Shown in pieces: positions 41,201 through 48,501 of a stretch of DNA of 64,000 nt. How positions within the stretch are numbered: the first letter of the stretch is position 1; each line of letters starts with the position of its first letter. The notes under the pieces were generated by a model, which saw only the letters and a program-made list of their open reading frames with translations, made no database searches and was not told the DNA's origin. This stretch comes from Croceicoccus sediminis. GTDB lineage: Bacteria; Pseudomonadota; Alphaproteobacteria; Sphingomonadales; Sphingomonadaceae. The position numbers and the translations under genes are program-made. The stretch covers positions 62,001 to 126,000 of the forward strand of contig NZ_SUNC01000001.1 in assembly GCF_007570835.1 (NCBI RefSeq). The letters are read 5' to 3'.

Positions 41201-44200
41201 TAGCCAGTGCATTGGGCGAATTGGAGCATTTGCCGGATGATTTGATCGATACGCTTCGTCAGACGGCCTGGGTCAGTGCAGATGGTGATGCATGGGCGCC
41301 AACTAGTGTCCTCGACTTACCTCTGGAAGCCGAACATGCACTCGAGGGGCTGATTATCGAGAAGGGCGGGTATCTGTTTGCCAGTGCGCTTCCCGGCCCT
41401 CTACGCGACCCGAAAGTGCAGCTGCATCTGGAGAGGCTTCGACCGGATCGATCCCAGTCATTCCTTCTGGCAGCCCAACTTGCCGCTGATCACGGTGCGA
41501 CCGGCCTTTGCTTCGATATCGTAGAGCACCTTGATGACTTGGCGAAGCTGGCTGGCGCGAATACCGAGCTGAACGCTGAAGCGTGGCCCCTGATTTCTGC
41601 GGCGTTGCGAGACGGCATGGTGGACGCGACCATTGCCGGGATGGGTGAAGTTCTATGCGTGCCATCTTCGATAGGCATAGTTGCTCAAATGAACGCAATG
41701 GCTGCGCAAACTGGACTTGATTCGTCTGCTGAAGCGGCACGAAGACTTTATCGGGCCGCGTTTGACGGAAACTTGCCGGTTTTGACGCATGGTCCCCGCT
41801 TTCTTCCGCCAGATCTGCTCGTTCCAACCGAAGCCGGTCGGTTCGAAAGGGCGGACAGCGTTGCGCTCGCAGCAGCGGGTATCGATCCATCAGCGCTCCT
41901 TGAACGTGGATATGCGGGCAAACTCGACCAGCCCACAGATCAATCGACCCAAGAAATTTTGACGGCCCAGTCGGTCGATGCAGATTGGCTTGAAGGCATC
42001 GAACGCGCCTTCTCGCCGCTCACCCAATATGATGTGCATGACGGCATTCTTTTGGCCTTGGCTATGCTCGGCCGTGATCGCGGGATCCAGTCGCTTGCGG
42101 CGAAATGGGAAGGGCAGCGTTCGTTTCACCGAATTTGCGATGATCTCGATAAGCTAGCCGACGAACAGCGCGATGTGGACAACGCTAATCTGGACCGCCT
42201 TGCAGAAATCCGCTTCGCCGTAGCGCTGCCAGATCAGGGGCAGGTTAGTGTGCCGTCGGCAGCTGGGACTGACTGCACGGTGCCATTGTCCGGCAAAGAG
42301 GATGCATTACTCCTCGATTGCATCCAGCGAGGAATTGAGCGCGACGAAGCGGGATACCGACACGTCTACGATTTGGTGATCGGACCAGTGTCACCATCCG
42401 ATGAAACCGAGGCTCGGCAGCTACTGGATCAGTTTGTCAGAAAACTGGCCATTGCTCTGATGCTCGGCTTCGAGCGTCACAAAACGGCACTGTCCGAGCT
42501 GTTGGCCAGCTATTTCGCTAGCGATCAACGCACACTCTCAGACACCTGCGCGGAATTGCAGGAGGTCCTTCATGATCGCCTGGCCGGTATCAAGACCGGG
42601 CCTGTGATGCGAACTGCATTAAGTGACTACCATCGCGATGCGCCTCGCGACCGCGACAAGGCGCGCTGCGCGCTTTGGGCCGCCGCGCAGTCGGACGAGG
42701 GTGCGAAGGAACTCCTCGATGCCACCCGCCAAAAGATCGATGAGATGGGCTATGCCCCACATCGCGTGCTGTTCGAACTGTACCAGAATGCTGTCGATGC
42801 ACAGGCGCAGTGGCACGGCAACGGACGCTTTCGTGTCGAAGCCATCTCCGACGGCGATCAAATGATCACGTGTTTGCGGGTGATCCATTGGGGGCGGCCG
42901 GTCAATCAGCCCGGGAGTGATCCCCTGAAGGCCGAAGAGGAAGGGCACCGCCGCGATCTTTCGAACATGCTCGCGATCAATCACTCTGCAAAGGATGGGG
43001 ATGCAGTAACCGGTCGCTTCGGCCTTGGATTTAAGACCGTCCACATGCTCGCCGACGAAGTTCGACTGGCCAGCGGTGGCATAGCCATTCGTATCCTGGG
43101 CGGCATGATCCCTGCCGACTGGGAAGGGGGAAGCAGGACGATCGCCCCTTTTCACGACAGGGGGCGCAAAGCGACACTCATTGAAATTCCTGTGGCACCT
43201 GGTCGAGAAGATGAGGCGCTTGAGGCATGGGAAGCGTTTCGGGAGGCAGCTCCGTTCTTGGCTGCACTCGGTCAGGACGCATCCATCGAAGTGGCAGGCC
43301 CTGAAGGCGAGAAAGTATTCCGACACGAGGAGCATCGGCTGGTTGATGGCGTAAGCTGGCTGGCAATCGATGGCACTCGCCGCGTACTGCGCTTCGATTT
43401 GGGGAATGATTTCCGGCTCTTCCTGCCCTTCGGTCGCAATGGACCCCATGCCTTCCCGAGTGATGTGCCTCAGTTCTGGCATCTTGTCCCGCTCGTTGGC
43501 GAACGCCGCCGGGGAGCCTGGCTATTGGAAGGCCGCTTTCCGGTCGATCCCGGACGCACCCAATTGTCCGGTACGGCAGACGAGAAGGAAAGCCGATTTG
43601 CGCGGCTGGGCCTTTCCCTTGGCCCCCGGCTTATCGCCTTTTACGACGCTTGCAGTGCCGACTGGAAAGGCTTTGCGCACGCGACGGGACTGGATCCCGA
43701 AGGACGAGAGGACTTCTGGCGAAAACTCGTGCAGCTCTTTGGGCATGACTTGGCAAGTTACGGACCTGAACATTCACTTCATAAATCAGGCCAGGGCCTC
43801 GCACGACTATGGGCGGAACGCCCCCTAGTTCCCTTGGCATTCGGCGGTGCATCGTGCGCGGCTGATGTCAAATGGCGCTTGTCAGGAGCGATCGCCGACC
43901 ATGATGCTCAAATCGCGATTACTGAATTGCTCGCCTTGGAAGAATTCGCGAATGCCGTTGTCACGGAGGAAACTGGCCGGCTGCTAAAATCTGTTGGGCT
44001 CCCTTCGGGGCAACGTTTGGATACCGTTACGTTGGTCGAAGCGCTCTCCGGAGGCGAGGGAATAGACTGCGCACTAGCGGAAAGTCTTGCCTGCCTTTGC
44101 GGAGAAGCCGTGTCGCTTGCCATGACCGGCGAGGAAGAAGCGGAATTCCGCAAGGTCCTGCGAGAGCGGAACTGGCTAGCCGAAGATGGAAGTTGGCAGC

Positions 44201-45495
44201 CCATCCGGCTGCTGGCATTTCCGCAGGGCAATAGCGATGAACAAGAGCGGGCAGCCTTCGCGCCTCCTTCAGGGCGGTTGGCTTCGAATTACACGGGATC
44301 TGCCTTTGACCTCGCCGCCTTCGCACGTGAACAGTCCGGACATACACCAAATGTTTGGGAGAAATGGGCTGAGAGTGCTGGTGACAGTCCAGTGCGCCAG
44401 ACAGCCTTCATTCGCTATTTGGTCGGCGCGGATGATCGGACTGTCGCTCAATTGGCGAGCGCGGCAAAGTGGCTTCCCACTGTGGACGAATTGGTGAACT
44501 CTCCGTTGCTCGCCGGACTGCAGCAGGACGAAAAAAACCGATTGCTCGCCAAACTTGGATATTCCTTTGGGTTTCCTTCAATACCGACCGATACGACCAG
44601 CCCTTGGCAACCCGATGCTGAGCAGGCGCTTTCGGGCATCGCGCAATGGTGGCACGCCAATAAGGTCGGTCTGCGCGAGGCGTATGATCGTGCGGTCTAT
44701 CCTGAGGATTTTTCCTCCGGGGCTTTGGCTGACGGGGATAAGCCTGCTTGGTTTACCATGCTCTCGCTCGCAACCTTCCAGACGCTTGGGAGGATCAAAC
44801 CGGCTCAGTCCCGGCAATTTGTTGCCAGGGCGATCCAGGATGGATGGTGGCAAGAACTCGCGACAATCGACCCTTGTGACGAGGAGCTGAGACCTTTTGT
44901 CGAGCGGCTTCGAGCCTGGAGCGATCCGGATGCGGATGAGAGCTACCTGATGTGGCGCCGATGCCTTCCCGATCTATGCATGATCGCACGGCACCTCGAG
45001 AGCTACCAAAGGCTATTTATGAAATTTCCGGCGGTAGTTGCCCAAGAGGGCGATGTATCCCTTCGCGGGCACTTGCGGCCGGCGTTCTCCCACGTTGCGG
45101 CCCGCATGGGCATAGAGGCAGCGCCCCTAGCAAGATCGCTTGGTATTGGCGCAAACTGGCTGGTGCGCGAATTAGGCCGCAAGGGTATCTATTCGCAGGC
45201 TCAATCCGAACAGATTATGCCTTATGGCTGGAGCGCAGCGGAACGCGTCCGCCGCCTCGCCCACACGCTTGGCATGGGCCAGTTCGAGCGTGGCATTGAC
45301 GAAGGACGCGCCCTGTATGGGGCAGTCGAGCGTTGCATTGGAGATGCCGCCCATTTCGATGGTGACGGTGATTTGCCACTGCACGTCATCACACTCGCCA
45401 AGCACCGCGATGACCTCGTGTCGATCCTCTATGATGCCGACGTCGCAGAATGGCCAGATAACAGTTGGGACGATGCCGAAGATGACGATGCCTGA
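38287..45495 (+). CDS. Giant sacsin-like protein with two GHKL ATPase domains
   Basis: 2402 aa. Start taken as GTG 38287 with a strong GGGGGA site; a TTG at 38254 is in frame. Domain 1 (about 25-230) has the sacsin/Hsp90 N-box FKELLQNAEDAGA (about 50-62), G1-like VANDGPVL and G2 VGRFGLGQKSVYHL. Domain 2 begins near 1480: LFELYQNAVDAQA (about 1494), then G2 GRFGLGFKTVHML, but the G1 box reads IHWGRPV rather than DxG. Between and after are about 1700 residues of helical, unrecognised sequence. Sacsin-like ATPases are chaperone-like. Its 3' end overlaps the next helicase by 8 nt, so the two are coupled. Confidence 0.85.
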   Translation: MTESDVIGAHAQAIEIRSSGLVHSAESDILRLQQILREGYASGFTIFKELLQNAEDAGARRMVVAGHRGFDDATNPLLRTPGLIVANDGPVLARHMEAITRASGGSKADERSAVGRFGLGQKSVYHLCDAFIAVGRVEDREGQSQTLIMNPWGQVSEANTAQRDWHKLGPIEAAALIEAAAKLGMDRGMVLFLPLRTEHLRPGPNLCLSDTNWSPDGAIAEILEGDELAPTLACLRNIEAIEIIPIDGEARRISMSRGARRLAGPGVEDGLTIIGGKVDGAVSEVTFSGFQKWAPEGKAARLLHDVGWDKVFDIHGKHIQPKANPHGAVILCRTAAADGASHLRLRHAVYLPLGDPLFSEPMERGSYNIELLIHGYFFVSSDRRKLRDDDHIETRWNQALRREATLPLLLETLADALPSLPSDAERHALVRTLQRTPWWDENRSDVCQGRALAKCWPGDKAESWNTCSGVSLRPILRGEATTLTRLKLAFPRIEEWCDKNGLVLAFDTVLADVEPRWPDTQLAELVRLAGPAVFQKGQVAETLVALLDSVHLGAETEAALADIYREAVADVNQSFARTEKLRGLVRHLPPDRIFVLPPSVESRELLSALVAAGSSIPIKSSWAEQSGSIARQLGLNETIELLAVTEPFLSARGTVAQEASALISHLLRNGPSLDALAADDRGNKLEVIPARLMQDENDVRLSLGSIAALTRRGLLFDAAPNRELGVLAAAVATPPIYRLGLKDGGLENLASAKKTDCLLAVLRQAERFGDPGSCGKLAELLGTDASRDDLRKLVALDPALPANVALIELDELGGILDELVQVLLLDREDRLVASATTAELKKALRDRIGLRRIDVAELGDWLRDAQVEGSLPSMDESKSIALLKSGIDDGILKMLPLHQSNRADILLPATDIFRGRASDVPAALMPLTHLVELWGDTSAAGVQNRLIARWGPEAAIRTALSASNPHRFTSEIASALGELEHLPDDLIDTLRQTAWVSADGDAWAPTSVLDLPLEAEHALEGLIIEKGGYLFASALPGPLRDPKVQLHLERLRPDRSQSFLLAAQLAADHGATGLCFDIVEHLDDLAKLAGANTELNAEAWPLISAALRDGMVDATIAGMGEVLCVPSSIGIVAQMNAMAAQTGLDSSAEAARRLYRAAFDGNLPVLTHGPRFLPPDLLVPTEAGRFERADSVALAAAGIDPSALLERGYAGKLDQPTDQSTQEILTAQSVDADWLEGIERAFSPLTQYDVHDGILLALAMLGRDRGIQSLAAKWEGQRSFHRICDDLDKLADEQRDVDNANLDRLAEIRFAVALPDQGQVSVPSAAGTDCTVPLSGKEDALLLDCIQRGIERDEAGYRHVYDLVIGPVSPSDETEARQLLDQFVRKLAIALMLGFERHKTALSELLASYFASDQRTLSDTCAELQEVLHDRLAGIKTGPVMRTALSDYHRDAPRDRDKARCALWAAAQSDEGAKELLDATRQKIDEMGYAPHRVLFELYQNAVDAQAQWHGNGRFRVEAISDGDQMITCLRVIHWGRPVNQPGSDPLKAEEEGHRRDLSNMLAINHSAKDGDAVTGRFGLGFKTVHMLADEVRLASGGIAIRILGGMIPADWEGGSRTIAPFHDRGRKATLIEIPVAPGREDEALEAWEAFREAAPFLAALGQDASIEVAGPEGEKVFRHEEHRLVDGVSWLAIDGTRRVLRFDLGNDFRLFLPFGRNGPHAFPSDVPQFWHLVPLVGERRRGAWLLEGRFPVDPGRTQLSGTADEKESRFARLGLSLGPRLIAFYDACSADWKGFAHATGLDPEGREDFWRKLVQLFGHDLASYGPEHSLHKSGQGLARLWAERPLVPLAFGGASCAADVKWRLSGAIADHDAQIAITELLALEEFANAVVTEETGRLLKSVGLPSGQRLDTVTLVEALSGGEGIDCALAESLACLCGEAVSLAMTGEEEAEFRKVLRERNWLAEDGSWQPIRLLAFPQGNSDEQERAAFAPPSGRLASNYTGSAFDLAAFAREQSGHTPNVWEKWAESAGDSPVRQTAFIRYLVGADDRTVAQLASAAKWLPTVDELVNSPLLAGLQQDEKNRLLAKLGYSFGFPSIPTDTTSPWQPDAEQALSGIAQWWHANKVGLREAYDRAVYPEDFSSGALADGDKPAWFTMLSLATFQTLGRIKPAQSRQFVARAIQDGWWQELATIDPCDEELRPFVERLRAWSDPDADESYLMWRRCLPDLCMIARHLESYQRLFMKFPAVVAQEGDVSLRGHLRPAFSHVAARMGIEAAPLARSLGIGANWLVRELGRKGIYSQAQSEQIMPYGWSAAERVRRLAHTLGMGQFERGIDEGRALYGAVERCIGDAAHFDGDGDLPLHVITLAKHRDDLVSILYDADVAEWPDNSWDDAEDDDA

Positions 45496-48169
45496 AGCGC
45501 TGGCCGCCGATACAAGGGTCAATCACCCACGCCACGGCGCTGGCCAGGTGATTGCGGATGCAGGTGAATTTGTCGTTGTTCGTTTCGGCGCAACGATTCA
45601 GCAGGTCTTGCGCACCGAACTCACCCTTGCTCGGGCGCTCGAGCTGGCTCTTTCCACCGGCACATTTGATGAAAGCGCAGAAACTTTAATGCGCGCCAGC
45701 GCCATGGCTATTCGCTCTGTGAACGATCAGTGGGGGGTATTTTCAAGATCGCGGGTGCAGCTGCTCCCGCATCAGCTTTGGGTTTGTCACAAGGTCAACC
45801 GGACATTCCCCTTCCGCTGGCTGGTGGCCGACGATGTGGGGCTGGGAAAGACCATTGAGGCTGGCCTTGTGCTCATGCCTTTGGTGGCACGAGCACAAAT
45901 CCGCCGCCTACTGGTATTGGCGCCTGCCAAACTGGTGCCCCAATGGCAGAAGCGGCTCCGTCAGATGTTCGATATCCGTCTGCAGGTGTATGATCGCTCG
46001 GTTGATACGCCGACCGTGGACTTCTGGGACACAGCGAACATGGTTGTGGCATCGGTTCACACTCTGCGCCGTGAAGTTGCCGATGGTCGATCGGATGGTA
46101 GTCGCTTCCTTTCTGCCGACCCTTGGGACGCTGTGGTGGTCGACGAGGCGCACCATCTTCACGCCGATGAGCGGACAGGGGAAACTCTATCCTTCCAGCT
46201 CCTGCGCGCGCTGGAAGAAAGACATAAGATCCGCTCGCTTTTGCTTTTCACCGGTACACCGCACCGTGGAAAGGACTTCGGCTTTCTTTCCCTACTCAGC
46301 CTGCTCGATCCGGACCAGTTCGGACCCGAACATGATATCGACGAGCAGTTGACCAAGCTTCCGGATGTGATGATCCGCAATAACAAGGCGACGGTTACTG
46401 ACCTCAAAGGCAACCGCCTCTTCACGCCGGTCACGGTGGAGACGCGAGAATACGCCTTCAGCCCCGAGGAAAGCGCCTTTTACGAAATGCTGAGCAGCTT
46501 CATCATTGATGGGCGAGCTTATGCATCGACACTCGATGGCCGGGCGCAGTCAGCCCGGATGCTCTTGCTCATTGCGCTTCAAAAACTGGCAGCCAGTTCG
46601 ATCGCTGCAATTCGAAGCGCTTTGACCAAGCGCCGGGCCAAACTGGCAGATGTCGCCGAACAGGCTCGCGCCCCTATTCCGACGATAACGGAGGAAGACG
46701 AAGACGAGACTTTGGATGATCGCGCCCGAGCCGATGAGGAAGCGTGGAGCAAGATGCTTGCCGAACTCATGGAGGGGGAGATTGCTCGGCTTGATGAGTT
46801 GCTCGAATTGGCAGAGCCTATTCAGCAGGAGCGCAAGATCGAACGTCTAGTCGATCTCATTGAACGCGAGCTGCCTTCAGGTGAGCCCGTACTTCTCTTC
46901 ACCGAATATAAGGCGACACAAGCCTTGGTCGTTGATGCCCTGCACGCTCGATTTGGGCACGGTTGCTGTGCCTTTATCAACGGCGATGAGCGCTTGGAGG
47001 AGATCAACAAGGCAGACGGGTCTCGCGGGCCAAAAAGTTGGTCGCGCGACGCGGCGGCCGAGGCTTTCAATCAGGGTTCGATCCGGTTTCTGGTCTCAAC
47101 TGAGGCAGCAGGCGAGGGGATCGATCTCCAAGAGCGTTGCGCCACGCTGATACATGTAGACATGCCATGGAATCCGATGCGTTTGCATCAGCGTGTCGGG
47201 CGACTTTCCAGATATGGTCAGACACGGCCGGTCCAGGTCTTTATCCTGCGAAACCCGGACACCGTAGAGGCGCGAATTTGGGACCTATTGAACGCCAAAC
47301 TCGAGCGAATTCAGCGCGCTCTCGACGAAGCCATGGACGAGCGCGAAGACATCAGTCAGCTCGTCATCGGCATGACCGGCCCGAGCGCATTCGAGAAGAT
47401 TTTTGCGGCTGGACAGACGCAGTCGCGCGAAAGCCTTGATCAGTGGTTCGACCGGGAATCCGCTACCATTGGCGGAGAAGACCTGGTCGACAAGGTCAAG
47501 ACGATGATGGGGAACGTAACCCGCTTCGATTTTGCGCAAGTTGGACGAAACCTCCCGCAGGTCGATCTTCCCGATCTCGAACGTTTCTTCGCGATGATGA
47601 TGGAGTCGCAAGGCCGCCGCGTGTTTCGGAGGGACGATGGGCTGGATGTCCTGTCCCCTGAGAAATGGGTGGATGACGATTACGCGATGCAGGATCGGTA
47701 CAAAGGCTTGCTGTTCGATCGCAACGTCCGCCTAGGCGATCGGGAAGGCCCAATGCGTCTCGTGGGTGTAGGGCATACACTTTTCGATCGCGCTTTGAAG
47801 GAAGGAGAGGGCTTGCAAAGCACGCTGGCGATTTGCCTGCGATTGCCAGCTCCCATGCTCATTGCTTCGGTCGAGGACCAAGTCACCGGCCAAGACCATT
47901 CGGTTACCAGGATTGTGTTGGGGGCATGGCGCGATCATGAAGGGCAGACCCATGTCCTGCGGGATTGGGAGGTTCTGCAGATGCTCAACACATTGGGCCG
48001 AGCAGACAATCCCAAACCACCTTCTGTGAACGGCGAGCAACTGAAGGCACTCGAGGCGAGTCTACTTTCGTCCATGAAGGCAAGCTTGCCAACTATCGCC
48101 GAAATGATGACCCGGCCCGGCATCCGCAGTGAGATCATGCTTCTGCCGGATGAAAACGCCGGTACGTGA
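45488..48169 (+). CDS. SNF2/RapA-like helicase, partner of the giant ATPase
   Basis: 893 aa. The N-terminal beta segment VNHPRHGAGQVIADAGEFVVVRFG is a small tudor-like DNA/protein-binding start, as in RapA. SNF2 motifs: LVADDVGLGKTIEAGL (about 111-126), LVLAPAKLVPQWQKR, DEAH in VVVDEAHHLHA (about 216-226), LFTGTPHRGKDF, then VSTEAAGEGIDLQ (about 536-548) and DMPWNPMRLHQRVGRLSRYGQ (about 556-577). The C-terminal 250 residues are unrecognised. It resembles DISARM DrmD-type helicases in layout. No nuclease domain is visible. ATG 45488 overlaps the upstream stop by 8 nt; ATGs at 45473 and 45482 are alternatives. Confidence 0.9.
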   Translation: MPEALAADTRVNHPRHGAGQVIADAGEFVVVRFGATIQQVLRTELTLARALELALSTGTFDESAETLMRASAMAIRSVNDQWGVFSRSRVQLLPHQLWVCHKVNRTFPFRWLVADDVGLGKTIEAGLVLMPLVARAQIRRLLVLAPAKLVPQWQKRLRQMFDIRLQVYDRSVDTPTVDFWDTANMVVASVHTLRREVADGRSDGSRFLSADPWDAVVVDEAHHLHADERTGETLSFQLLRALEERHKIRSLLLFTGTPHRGKDFGFLSLLSLLDPDQFGPEHDIDEQLTKLPDVMIRNNKATVTDLKGNRLFTPVTVETREYAFSPEESAFYEMLSSFIIDGRAYASTLDGRAQSARMLLLIALQKLAASSIAAIRSALTKRRAKLADVAEQARAPIPTITEEDEDETLDDRARADEEAWSKMLAELMEGEIARLDELLELAEPIQQERKIERLVDLIERELPSGEPVLLFTEYKATQALVVDALHARFGHGCCAFINGDERLEEINKADGSRGPKSWSRDAAAEAFNQGSIRFLVSTEAAGEGIDLQERCATLIHVDMPWNPMRLHQRVGRLSRYGQTRPVQVFILRNPDTVEARIWDLLNAKLERIQRALDEAMDEREDISQLVIGMTGPSAFEKIFAAGQTQSRESLDQWFDRESATIGGEDLVDKVKTMMGNVTRFDFAQVGRNLPQVDLPDLERFFAMMMESQGRRVFRRDDGLDVLSPEKWVDDDYAMQDRYKGLLFDRNVRLGDREGPMRLVGVGHTLFDRALKEGEGLQSTLAICLRLPAPMLIASVEDQVTGQDHSVTRIVLGAWRDHEGQTHVLRDWEVLQMLNTLGRADNPKPPSVNGEQLKALEASLLSSMKASLPTIAEMMTRPGIRSEIMLLPDENAGT

Positions 48170-48269
48170 CCGCCCTGCCTAGGCTCTGAGGAAAGGCTGC
48201 CGCGTCTATTGTGGGACATGTTTCTATGGCGTGGGCCCTTGTTTCTGCTATGTTCTAAGGAGAAGCGAG

Positions 48270-48497
48270 ATGAATGCGATCATGACCAAGTTTGACATCG
48301 ACACCGCTGAGCATCGTACTCCGAAGTGGGAGGGGCTGTCCGAAATCGATCAGGCGATCCGTGACAATCGCGTGATGGAGTATCGGATCAAGAAGTCCTG
48401 GGCCGACCCGTGGGGACGGAAGCTGACTGTCGCGGTATTTCTAATTCTCACGATTTTCGCCTCCTTTGTCCTCTACTGGGATGTCTTGAAGGGCTGA
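48270..48497 (+). CDS. Small single-pass membrane protein
   Basis: 75 aa. The soluble, charged N-terminus MNAIMTKFDIDTAEHRTPKW is followed by a membrane helix near the end (KLTVAVFLILTIFASFVLYW). Good ribosome site AAGGAGAAG before ATG 48270. It lies between the defence locus and the convergent traG end (4-nt gap). Not recognised; could belong to either the defence locus or the transfer system. Confidence 0.65.
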   Translation: MNAIMTKFDIDTAEHRTPKWEGLSEIDQAIRDNRVMEYRIKKSWADPWGRKLTVAVFLILTIFASFVLYWDVLKG

Positions 48498-48501
48498 AAT
48501 T

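Noticed and set aside
35453-48169. Classical DISARM or BREX system
   Set aside because: No DUF1998 (DrmB), no DrmA-type helicase, no PglZ or BrxC/BrxL-like gene. The methylase is DUF1156 type and the ATPase is DUF499, so it is a different system with some shared parts.
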